Assembly: GCA_034770075.1 (NCBI GenBank)
Contig: CM068383.1
Location: forward strand, 49,743,222-49,807,221
DNA: 64,000 bases
Direction: 5' to 3'
Source of the DNA: Aralia elata
Lineage: Eukaryota; Streptophyta; Magnoliopsida; Apiales; Araliaceae
The notes under the pieces are model-generated. The model did not search any database and had not been told where the DNA came from. It worked only from the letters and a program-made list of their open reading frames with translations. A program made the position numbers and the translations under genes. This document shows positions 45,834 through 56,598 of the stretch, in pieces; the first letter of the stretch is position 1; each line of letters opens with the position of its first letter.

Positions 45834-47637
45834 TGAAAGTAGTATACACACAAGCCAATCATATTTGATATGATATAGCATATACTTTGTAATCTTATTC
45901 GTTTATTAAAGACATTTTACTTTATCTACATGGTGCTGTTATATTAAATATGATAAACCCATAGTTTTGAGTAATGCTTTTAGAATCATGATAGGGGTCA
46001 TGCTAATGAGATCTAAATTCTAGATAGCTCACAAATTAAAATCGTTCCTAATCGTTGGATTACTAAAAAGAGGATTAGTGAATCCGGATAGATTAGTACA
46101 TACGTTGCTTACTCTTATGAAGAGGATGATTGATCTCATAATCATTTATGTAGAGACACTAAAGCAAGTATGTAGGTGCTTATTAGAGAATAAGTTCACT
46201 GAACGTGGCTCGCTAAGGAATACCTAATGGAGTTTTACTCGCCTGTCAATAGAAATTCCTCTAGTGATAGTAGTACAAGTGATCCTTGGACTTGAGATCA
46301 TCATAGTATCTTGTGTGTGATAAGTTATACTTTGACATGTCCCTTAAGACCCTTAGGGTATATCAAAGGGTATGATTGGGTATAATAAGTTGCACATGGA
46401 GATAGGTGAATGGTCAACAAAGAATCTACCACTTCTAGTAAAAGAAGTTTCTAATTTGCATTATTTAGAGTTGTGCATTTGGGAATCGAAATACATATAA
46501 TTAAATAAAATAAGACTTGACAGTAATTCCATGACTTATATTTAATTGGGACATTGTATGGTAGAAGGATTGAATTATATGGTAAGGGGGCTTACCCTTA
46601 TTGTGATATTGTGATTAATGTTAAAATCTATATTATCTGGAAAGTCGTTGATCGCTAAGGGGGCTTACCCTTATTGGGACATTGTGATTAATGTTGAAAT
46701 CTATATTATCTGGAAAGTCGTTGATCATTGAGGGGGCTTACTCTTATTGTAGAATAAATATTATTTATTTAAATGAATTAAATAGTTTAATTTATTTATT
46801 TAAATAAGATTAGAATTGTTTTAATTGATTTATTCACAACCGGTTTAATATGGAGAACCTAAAAGGTCACACCGCAAAAGAAAAATATTTATTTAAGAAG
46901 TAAATGACATAATTATAATAATAAGTTAAATGTATTTAATTTAATATATGGAGATAGAATCAATTAAATAGCTTAATATTTATTATTTAATATTTTGGAA
47001 ATATTAAATATAAATTAATAAGAAGAGTCTTATTATTATTATTATTACTATTACTATTATTTAATTCCTAATAGGGATTCGGAATTAATTAATAGAAGTA
47101 CTCTCTCATGAATTCCTAATTAGATTAGGAGTTTAATTTAATTAAAGGAGTTTAATTAGAATAGAAACCCTAATCCTAAATAGTTTAGGGAAGGGTTTTC
47201 CTACATCTATAAATAAGAGAAATCTTATCATAGATTAGGGTTACACACTCTTCAATAACAATTGTGGAGAGTACTTACAATTTCTATAGAGATAGAAACT
47301 AGGGTTTTGCCAACACCCATCTTCTTGAACAAGTATGATTCCTTGGTGGATCACCTCTAGAGGCCAAACACTTGGGTGGCTAACGTTGATCAAAGGAATA
47401 AATTTAATCGGTAGAATTCAAGGAGAACGCGAAGGAATTGGAGACGAACTTGTACCTGAGGAAGCTAGAATTCTACAAGGGTATAATTCTTATTCTCCAT
47501 CTCTTTCGTTTAATTAATAATTGTGCATAAAGAAAGATCATGGTGATAGTTTGTATAAAATTTTAAAATCTGATTTTATCGCGCTTCCGCTTTATTTATG
47601 TAATTTGATTGCATGTTCGCGTTATACAAACCTAACA
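45834..47637 (+). repeat. Middle LTR of the copia array (1804 bp)
   Basis: It starts TGAAAGTAGTATACAC after the polypurine tract and ends CAAACCTAACA, followed by a second PBS. It has an internal duplication of about 77 bases around AGGGGGCTTACCCTTATT (46583-46745) that is not in LTR 1. Confidence 0.9.
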
Positions 47638-47691
47638 GTGGTATCAAGAGCAAAACTTTATGCGAATTATTAATTGTTTTTATTATGTATA
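47638..47691 (+). other. PBS and start of the D2 leader
   Basis: GTGGTATCAAGAGC is a primer site with one inserted base. Element E is inserted 54 bases after the LTR end; GTATA at 47687-47691 is its left duplication. Confidence 0.85.
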
Positions 47692-50600
47692 TGTAATGCC
47701 CCCAAATCCGTGTAACATCAAACACAGGATATGGTGCTCACGATACGTCAAACACCATCATCTAACTAAACAAGCTTCATAAATAATAGTAATATTTACA
47801 ATAGTATTTGAATAAAATCCCAAGTTTACACAACCTTAAATAACCTTAAACTTAACTTAGCATTTATCGCTACGATACATCAATGCGGAAATCTAAAACT
47901 ATTACAAAAATAAACTTTTCAATTCTTCATCTTAGCTTTTCCCTTGTCCTTTCCCGAACCCGCTGCTTTCTCACCCTTAAATGAAATGTTAAACAAGAAT
48001 GCGCACAAGTTGCCCAGCAAGTATGTAAAATAATATGATAATGAATATCAAGATTAAAATTATCTGTTTTGATATCTCTCCATAATCGAAAGAATAATCA
48101 AAAAGTAGTGTCGGATGTCAAAGATAAGAGTTCAAGAATTTCCAATGGCATACTAAGGGGTATAAGTACCCTGAACATTGTTTTTAATTCTTTGAAAACT
48201 ATCAGAAGTTTTGACAATCAAATAGACTGTAAAACATTCTCCGCAAGTACTCCAAGTGATCAGCCTTTCGTACCCTACATTGTGCACAAGTATGAAATTT
48301 AAACGCGTAAGCGTAAATGGGATTATATGCCCAACATCAGTTTTACCCTGTTATTCGGGTTGTTCATCTTAGTGTTCATGCGGGACCGCACCAAAACAAT
48401 TTGGATTGGTAAAATTTAAGTAGCTACAATGAACTTGAATCATTCAAATGATTATCGTTTCGCATCGTTAGTATCTAGCCGGAACAAAAGGCCAGAAGGC
48501 TTTCCAAAGTAATAGTTTATAATAAGATAAAACTTATATTTAATTTGAACTGAGTCATCAATGATTAAACTTGAACAAGATATGAACTCGAATGAGATAT
48601 AACATGCAAATGAGAACTTTGTAAACAAATTTCCCAAATTATGAAACTTGCTTTCATAGAGACAAAATGAATTGAGATAGAATACTTGCCTTTCGCGTAG
48701 TTTACGATTATTGTTAATCTTTACTGCAAATATCATATATATATTCATATACAGATATTCATTAGTCACTCATTCACAATAACCGATTCTCATATTCTAC
48801 TCACTCAATACATATCAAATGCAACTGTTTCATGATTATAGATGTGTATTACCAACATACATTTAACCAAATATACCTTTAAAACATTTCATCATATATC
48901 ACAAATTGTTATTTTTATTTTTACTCCAAAAGTTTCATTTATAAAACCTGTTTAAACCTTTTTAAACCTTGGTTCAACATAGCTATTACATATTTAGATA
49001 ATACAAGCATTCCAATGGTCACATAACAAAGCTTATAAGAATTTAACACACATGTATCAAGCTTTAGATTACAAACAGAACATCTTGACCACTCTGCAGC
49101 ACGGCGCGGTCGCGCTGCTTTTATGCCTGGGAGTGGCGCGGCCGCGCTACTCCCATTCAGGCCCAGAACTGAGCTCTTCAATGCACAACTCTCTTTCTAG
49201 CATGTTAGGGTCTTAGTATTCAACAACTAACAAATATACACACGCTCAAATGTTAATAAAACATATTTATGATGTTTCTTCAATTCTAAATAATCTTTCC
49301 TAAACATAATATCTAACGAAATCATAGTTTACCTATCACTTTGTGATAACATACTCATGATACATCTTAATATATGTTTAAGGCTTCTTCATGCTCATAA
49401 TACAAGGTTAAGTTGAGTACTAACGGCTAAGCAATTAAAAGAAAACATCAGTGTTTGGTTCTGGTGCAGCGCGGCCGCGCCCAGTTTAGCTTTGGTACCA
49501 GCGCGGCCGCGCTGGTACTCAGACACAGGTGATGCAGGCTTCTGCTGTTGCGAACCAAACCTTTTAAAAACTTACACAATGACAATTTTAAACACAACCC
49601 AACATTATAACTCAACTAGAAACCACATGACTTACATAATTAACTATTCTAATAGCACCAACAACTTTATTAGCAAATTTAGAGCCTCTAAAATCAAATT
49701 TCTTACAATGTAATCCCATTTAAGCAATTTAACTAATATGAACATGTTTCGCATTTCTTGACCGAATTCAGAGCATACATAGCATGATTAAACTCAGAAT
49801 TTTCATTCTTTAATACTCTACAATCGTCAATTATCAATAACATAGCAACACATAACCCAATCAGAACATCTAACTCAAAGAATAAACATTTTTCTCATCA
49901 TTTCTTATATGAAAACTAACAATTGTTAATATTACCTCTTGGATGAATTCCCTTCTTGGATTAACACTGAGGATGCTTCTCTTCTAGCTTGATTAACCCT
50001 CTGAAACTCCAGAAATCCTTCAAGCTCTCGTTCTTACACACCCATTCACAATTTCTTTCTCTCGGGTAGAAAATATTTAGCAAAAGGAGAAGTGTTTTTA
50101 GTAGAGAATATATATATCTTTGGTGACTGAATTCTCCAATCCTTTCATCTTCAATCATCAGTTGCAACCCATTAATCTCCATGAACCAAATGAATTAGTG
50201 AGGGAGGGGTTATGGAAATGTAAGGTTTTGGAAAATATAACTCCCTTCTTCTTCAATTCTGCAATAACCGTGCTCTCCTCTCTCACTTGTCCCACTTTGA
50301 TAGTCACTTCTCCAAATTCAGCTGATGAAATTTTGATAAATAAAAATATTATTCTAATCTATTAATCAATTAATAAGCCGTTTGACCAATTTGCTCTCCG
50401 AAATCCACATTTTCGATACTATAGTCGATTCCTACTAAAATCGACATTCCGAACGTCGTGAGAATATTAGTTTTGTCAATTTAGCTCCCGAAATTCTAGT
50501 TTAACTTTTTACCCGAAAAAGTCAACTGGTTGACTTTGACCAAAAAGTCAACCCCGACACATTTTGTGTTTACAGTCCATTCTTACTAATTTCCACGTTC

Positions 50601-50853
50601 CGAATTCAAATCTGTTGTCCGCTTCACCAGATTCTACTCCGAAATCAATTTGAGTTTTAGCTTCATTCTTGTGTTTAATACAATTGTTAACTACATAGTT
50701 AATTTCAAATAACTAAATTAAACCAAACCAACTATCTATATACATCTCATCATATAACTCAATACAATATATATTTATTAAAATCACTCAATAGATTCAC
50801 ATAAATTCAATTTATTAATTTCATTAAATTACATAATGATCTCGGGTATTACA
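47692..50853 (-). repeat. 3' LTR of element E (3162 bp)
   Basis: In plus orientation it starts TGTAATGCCCCCAAATCC and ends CTCGGGTATTACA. It has GCGCGGCCGCGC words at about 49102-49150 and 49463-49512. No genes are seen; ORFs here recur in the other LTR only because the LTRs are copies. Confidence 0.93.
49100..49512. repeat. GCGCGGCCGCGC word pairs in the left LTR of E
   Basis: One pair lies at about 49102-49115 and 49135-49148, the second at 49463-49482 and 49499-49512. AGCGCGGCCGCGCT is a perfect palindrome. The right LTR has the same at about 58007-58055 and 58369-58420, with T/C changes moving between words. Confidence 0.85.
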
Positions 50854-50866
50854 TTCACCCTCTCTT
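50854..50866 (-). promoter_or_regulatory. Polypurine tract of element E
   Basis: On the minus strand AGAGAGGGTGAA lies directly before the 3' LTR start TGTAATACCC. It would prime plus-strand DNA synthesis. Confidence 0.8.
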
Positions 50867-50898
50867 ATTAGGATTCCGTCCCCGGAATCACCACAAAG

Positions 50899-52569
50899 CT
50901 ATACAAAAAGATTAGGGTAATTTTTCATCATCTTCTCCTCGAGTTCCCACGTAACTTCGTCAGCATTGTGGTTCCTCCATATCACCTTAACAGAAGGTAT
51001 TACTTTATTTCATAAAACTTTCGCTTTCCTATCAATAATTTGAACAGGAATTTCCTCGTAGGTTAAATCTTTCTCCAACTGAATGGGTTCATATGCTATC
51101 ACATGCTTGTAATCCTGCTTGTATGGTCGTAAAACTGACACATGGAACACGTTGTGTACATGCTCCAACTCCGGAGGTAAAGCTATTTCATAAGCTACTT
51201 CACCTACTCGACCCAATACTTCAAAGGGTCCTATAAACCTCGGGCTTAGTTTTCCTTTCTTTCCAAATCTCATTTTCCCTTTACAAGGAGATACTTTCAG
51301 AAAGACATAAGAACCAACGTCAAGGTCTCGCTGCTGCCTGTGTTGATCAGCATATTTCTTGTGTCGATCTTGAGCCGACACTAATCTTGCTCGTATTATT
51401 TTGACGATATCTGCAGTCTGTTGTACCAATTCTGGCCCTAGCAGCCGTCGTTCCCCTACTTCATCCCAGCACAGTGGGGTTCTGCACTTTCTTCCATACA
51501 GAGCCTCATAGGGTGGAAGACCGATGCTTGCGTGGTAACTGTTATTGTACGCAAACTCCACCAATGGTAGATGGTCATCCCAACTTCCTTTGAAATCCAT
51601 AACACACGCTTTCAGCATGTCTTCTAGGGTTTGAATTGTCCTCTCGCTTTGCCCATCTGTCTGAGGATGATATGCAGTGCTCAACCTCAGTTACGTTCCC
51701 ATGCGCTCTTGAAAACTTTTCCAGAAATTTGCTGTGAATCGCGGGTCGCGATCTGACACAATGGATACCGGTACTCCATGTCTGGAGACAATCTCTTTGA
51801 TGTATAGTTTTACCAACTGATCCAAGTTGAATTTGATCTTGATCGGTAAAAAGTGCGCTGACTTAGTTAATCGATCAACAATCACCTATACTGCATCATA
51901 ACCCTTTTGTATAGTTGGAAGCCCTACCACGAAGTCCATCGTGATATGCTCCCACTTCCACTCCGGTATTTCCTAAGGTTGAAGTAACCCGCTCGGTTTC
52001 TGATGTTCTGCCTTGACTCTCTGGCATGTTAAGCATCTGCTGACGCACTATGTGACCTCTCTCTTCATGTTAGGCCACCAATAATATTGATGAAGATCCC
52101 GATACATCTTTGTGCTCCCCGGATGAACCGAGTAACTCGAACTATGAGCTTCATGCAAGATTTCTTCTTTTAACTCGGATACCGCTGGCACCCAAATTCT
52201 CTCCTCAAACCTCAACAGTCCATCACCATCCACCCTGAACTTAAGCTCCTCCCCATCAACAATTCTTTTCCTCACCTTTTCACATTCCTCATCGCTGCCT
52301 TGTGCTTCCTTTATTTTGTCCAACAGAGTCGGACGAGCCTCCATCGCGAACAATTTCTCACCAGATTCCTTTTGAAACTTTACCTCGAGCTCCAATCTTG
52401 CCATATCCTTAATTAACTCTTCTTGAGCTGTTATCATTGCCAATTTATCAATACCCTTCCTGCTTAGCGCATCTGCTACCACGTTAGCTTTCCCCGGGTG
52501 ATATAAAATCTCGCAGTCGTAGTCCTTTATCAGCTCCAACCATCTCCTCTGTCGCATATTTAGCTCTTT
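50899..52569 (-). pseudogene. Integrase and chromodomain of element E
   Basis: Continues from RNase H. The HHCC zinc domain is visible (HPGSTKMYRDL ... CLTCQRVKAEHQ). The catalytic core has MDFVVGLP, VSDRDPRFTANFWKSF and AYHPQTDGQSERTIQTLED, carrying the D, D and E residues. The GPFEVLGRVGEVAYE block and a C-terminal chromodomain (YEEIPVQIIDRKAKVL ... SVKVIWRNHNADEVTWE) place it in the Tekay group. Stops at 52048, 51973, 51886, 51691 and 51010 interrupt it. All fit single C-to-T or G-to-A changes. It ends with a normal stop at 50899-50901. Chromodomains of this group are thought to direct insertion into heterochromatin. Confidence 0.9.
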
Positions 52570-53795
52570 CTACGTGAAGATATACTTCAGACTTTTATGG
52601 TCCGTGTATATTTTACACTTTGCACCATATAAATAGTGCCTCTATATCTTTAGGGAAAATACTACCGCTGCCAATTCCAGGTCGTGGGTAGGATATCCCT
52701 TTTCGTAATCTTTTAGCTGTCGTGATGCGTACGCAATAACTTTACTATGTTGCATTAGCACGCAGCCAAGTCCTTTATGTGACGCATCACTGTAAACTAT
52801 GAAGTCCCCCGAATCATCTGGTAAAGTCAACACTAGTGCTTCACTCAACCTTTTCTTCAACTCCTGAAAACTTTCTTCACACTTCTCCGTCCAAATAAAT
52901 TTTACCGACTTCCTCGTCAAATTAGTCAGAGTTCCTGCTATTTTCGGAAAATCCTGAATGAACCTTCTGTAATAGCCTGCCAAACCCAAGAAACTTCTTA
53001 CTTCTGTTGGCGTCTTTGGTTGCTCTCAATTAATCACTGCTTCCACCTTGGCTGGATCCACGGAGATTTCGTCTTTGTCAATCACATGACCAAGGAATTG
53101 AACTCTTTCCAACCAGAATTCACACTTCGAGAATTTTGCGTCTAATTTCTCCTTTCTCAATGCTTCCAACACCATTCTTAAATGTTCAGCATGATCTTCC
53201 TGAGTCTTAGAATAGATCAGAATATCATCTATGAACACAACTACGAACGTATCCAAGTATTGCTTGAATAATCGGTTCATCATGTCCATAAATGCTGCTG
53301 GCGCGTTCGTTAACCCGAATGACATCACCAGGAACTCGTAATGGCCATAGCAAGTCCTGAATGCTGTCTTAGGTACATCTTCTTTCTTCACCTTCAACTG
53401 GTGATAACCCGTCCTTAAGTCGATTTTGAAAAAATATTTCGCTCCCTTCAACTGATCAAACAAATCATCTATCCTAGGTAGTGGGTATTTGTTTTTGATC
53501 GTCACTTTGTTCAACTCTCGATAGTAGATACAAAGTCTCATCGATCCGTCCTTCTTTTTCACAAATAAAACCGGTGCTCCCCAAGAAGACACACTAGGTT
53601 GGATATACTTCTTATCTAACAATTCCTGCAACTGCACCATCAGCTCCTTCATCTCCACCGGTGCCATTCTGTATGGGGCTTTCGAAATCGGTGTCGTTCC
53701 AGGTACTAGATCTATAACGAATTCGATCTCCCTATCTGGTGGTAGACCTGCAAATCCTTCGGAAACACATCGGGAAACTCACTTACAACAGGTAT
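52570..53795 (-). pseudogene. Reverse transcriptase and RNase H of element E
   Basis: After a stop (53796) and a one-base loss near 53750, RT reads GAPVLFVKKKDGSMRLC, KNKYPLPRIDDLFDQL, LRTGYHQLKV, LVMSFGLTNAPAAFMD and the catalytic VVVFIDDILIYS (normally YVDD or IDD here). RNase H has FIVYSDASHKGLGCVLMQ and THDLELAAVVFSLKI. Nonsense codons lie at 53026, 52642 and 52570. The first two replace the Trp of NWEQP-like and IWRHYLYG-like motifs. Otherwise it is well preserved. Confidence 0.9.
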
Positions 53796-55427
53796 TTATC
53801 CCATCTCTGTCTCTACTTTCTGGGTATCAACAATATGGGCCAAATAACCTATACAGCCTTTTCTCAACAATTTCCTAGCTTGCATCATCGTCAGACAACT
53901 CGAGTGCCTAGGCGATTTACTACCATAGAACACTACCTTAGATTGATTTGGAGTCTTAAGGTTTATACACTTCTTTTGGCAATCTATCATTGCCCCATGG
54001 TTAAATAACCAGTCCATACCTAGAATTACATCAAATTCTCCTAGTTGAATTGGAATTAGATCCACAGGTAACTTATACCCCCTTATATCTACAAGACAAT
54101 TCCTATGAATATGGCTAACGGGAATCATTTCCTTATTCGCCACTTTTATGTTCATAAGATGTTCTAATTCTTCCTGAGGTAAATTTAATCGTTGGGAGAA
54201 TTCATGTGATACGAAGTAACAAGTAGCACCCGAATCAAATAATATGTATGCAGATATATCATTGACCGGAATGATACCTGAAACCACGTCCTTAGATGCG
54301 ACCGCGTCTTGAACTGTCATGTTGAAAGTCCTTGCTATTGGTCGATTCTGAGTTGGTGGTCCAGAAATTGTAAGATTTCCACCGTTATTTCCCCTTCTTC
54401 CATTTCCTCCACTTGAGTTCTTCTTAAGGCAATTCCTAGCCTGATGATCCAATGCTCCGCAGTTGAAGCATCCATTCCTCTTTGGTGCGGGGCAGTTGGG
54501 AGAGATATGCCCCTCCTGTCCGCAATTGAAGCATACATTCTTTCCCTTTAGGCAAGCACCCGAGTGACTCTTTCCACACTCCTTGCAAGCCTCCGCTCTT
54601 TTCTTCGAATCACCAGATTTACCCCCAAAACTTGTTGGGTTGCTGTTACTATTGTTGTTGTTGTTGTTCCACTTTCTTTTGCTACCACTGCTACTACCTT
54701 CCCCTCTATTTCCTCCTTCAATCTTCTTCTTCTTTTCCTTGTTGAATTTCATCAGGGCTTCACTTCTACCCTCAGCAATTATGGCCTTCTCTAGAAGAGT
54801 AGCGAAGCTGTTCGTCTGTAACACCGAAAATCTGCTATACAACCATGGCTTGAGGCCCTGCTCGAACCTCCTTGTCTTTCTTTCCTCAGTGTCGACCTAA
54901 TGAGGTGCAAACCTTGCCAGCTCGTTAAACTTTGCGGCGTACTGGGATACCGTCATGTCATCTTGCTTCAGATCCAAAAATCGCATCTCCATGCGACTCT
55001 GCATACTCACAGGAAAATAATTTTCGAAAAAAACTTCTTTAAACCTCTCCCAAGATATCACACCTTCTCCAGCCCTGTTCTGGTTCGCCTCCCACCAGAA
55101 GTTCGCTTCACCTTTCAACATGTACGTGGCGAAGATCGTTTTCTGCTCATCTCCTACTCGGGCGATTGCAAACGCCTTTTCGATTTCTTTGATCCATGAC
55201 TGGGCTTCGATAGGTTCGGTGGTCCCTTTGAATTCAGGGGGTCCCACACTTTTGAAGTCCTTAAAGGTTGCCACTTGGGCCGTCGGAGGGTTATTATTAT
55301 TTTTATTCGGGGTCCGATTCTGTAGTGCCCCAACTAATAGGTCTACAAATTGTTGCATAGGGTTCGGTGGATCCCCAGCATTACTGACTCTTCAGGTGTC
55401 TGTTGACGACGTCTTCCCCTTGGCATT
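53796..55427 (-). pseudogene. gag: gag and protease of element E
   Basis: It starts ATGCCAAGGGGAAGACG (MPRGRRRQQ) three bases after an acceptor-like TTTTATTCATCAG. A one-base loss near 55380 shifts the frame, and the capsid domain is then open (VGPPEFKGTTEPIEAQSWI ... QYAAKFNELARFAPH). A TAG at 54897-54899 follows, at the same position as in element A. Beyond it the frame runs on through an Asn-rich linker, three zinc knuckles (CKECGKSHSGAC, CFNCGQEGHISPNC, CFNCGALDHQARNC) and the protease ILFDSGATCYFVS to a TAA at 53796. Gag and Pol were probably one frame. Confidence 0.88.
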
Positions 55428-55690
55428 TTCTGATGAATAAAATTTACATGTTATCATCCCACAACTTAATCTTGTAACATTTAAAGCTTATATAAGTTTA
55501 ATCATCACATCACACATATAAATAAACACATTTTATTAATATGAAGAAAAAAAACCATGAAACCAAGGTGCTTAACATCTTATGGCTAAATGCCATTTAC
55601 ATCCTTTAACTTAGAACTGAAATTTAAATATTTACATCAATAGATAAGTGTTCAATACGACACTAATAAAAAGTTCATAGCAATATAAAC
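55428..55690 (-). other. Spacer between extra ORF and gag of element E
   Basis: About 260 AT-rich bases with no gene. On the minus strand it ends AATTTTATTCATCAG before AAA-ATG, which looks like a 3' splice site. Confidence 0.55.
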
Positions 55691-56413
55691 TCAAAGACCC
55701 CTCCTCATAGCATCTTCATACTCCTCGTCTGCCATGTCCAGAACTAGCCCTCGACTTATAGTGTGTCTAGACCGGTGCTCCTCACGCGAAAAATGGTACA
55801 CCCTATGCTGGAACCTGCCATGCGCTGAGCTAAACGCGTACTGCATCCTGTCTATCCTAACCTTCTTATTCCTTACCTCATGCTCTAACTCATCCCTCTG
55901 ATCTTCAGCCCTAACACGACATTTCATCTCATCCCTCCAGTAGGTGGTAATCAACTGTTTGTCTGTTTGAAGACCCTGAACTCTCGCCTCCAATCCGTTT
56001 ATCGTATTTCCCAAGTGGGACCGGATGGCCTCCTTTTTTACCCTCAACCTATCTGCCTTTTGGTCTGATGCACGCAGCTTGTCAGCCAAATCTGCGTTCC
56101 TAACCATCAGATGATGCACCAATGCCCCGAGCAGTACCACTGCCCCCTTCTCTTCCTGATACCGTTCCTCTAACTCATGGACTCGATCGTCCAACTCCGT
56201 GTTCCTGTCCATCAACTCATCTAGTAGCCTATCCTTCAGTGCTTCCTCAGAGTCCTCCACGGGCTCCTCTTCCTCGGGATCCTCCTCTGAATCCTCCTCA
56301 GGGTCCTCATCTGGGTCTGAATCAGCTGCTGCCTCAGCTATGGGCGGAGGTACAACTGCTACTAACTGCTCACTAACCACATGGATATCTCTAATCTCCT
56401 CTTCTCCTGACAT
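55691..56413 (-). CDS. Extra ORF of element E upstream of gag (acidic coiled-coil protein)
   Basis: Open for 240 codons from ATGTCAGGAGAAGAG. Residues about 25-60 are an acidic run (SDPDEDPEEDSEEDPEEEEP). Residues about 62-200 have coiled-coil spacing (LMDRNTELDDRVHELEERYQ). The tail includes FSREEHRSRHTISR. There is no enzyme motif, zinc finger, signal or membrane segment. The same gene stands in the same place in element A. It has no stop although the neighbouring gag-pol has about ten. It may be a Gag-associated or RNA-handling accessory protein, but this is a guess; I do not recognise the family. Confidence 0.82.
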   Translation of the reverse strand: MSGEEEIRDIHVVSEQLVAVVPPPIAEAAADSDPDEDPEEDSEEDPEEEEPVEDSEEALKDRLLDELMDRNTELDDRVHELEERYQEEKGAVVLLGALVHHLMVRNADLADKLRASDQKADRLRVKKEAIRSHLGNTINGLEARVQGLQTDKQLITTYWRDEMKCRVRAEDQRDELEHEVRNKKVRIDRMQYAFSSAHGRFQHRVYHFSREEHRSRHTISRGLVLDMADEEYEDAMRRGL

Positions 56414-56582
56414 CCTACAATCAAAACAAACATCTAGATTAGTATATCAAAAATAAAAAAAATTAGTAGAAATAACTAGACTCAACACTTTAAACTCTAT
56501 GTGAGTTCATCTCTTTTTATCTCCACTAATTTTTTTTTATGGCTATAATCTAAGGTTCTCCCACCTAAGGTTTATAACCTAC
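56414..56582 (-). other. Leader of element E between PBS and extra ORF
   Basis: On the minus strand it starts near TGTAGGTTATAAACCTTAGGTGGGAG (a possible AG|GTGGGA donor) and ends TTTGTTTTGATTGTAG directly before G-ATG. That is a strong acceptor-like sequence. Confidence 0.55.
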
Positions 56583-56598
56583 AGCTCTGATACCAACC
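56583..56598 (-). promoter_or_regulatory. Primer-binding site of element E
   Basis: On the minus strand GGTTGGTATCAGAGC follows the LTR end directly. TGGTATCAGAGC is the canonical initiator tRNA-Met site. Confidence 0.93.

Noticed and set aside
50120..50365. 81-residue ORF identical at 59027
   Set aside because: It is in both LTRs of E, which are recent copies of each other; no domain.
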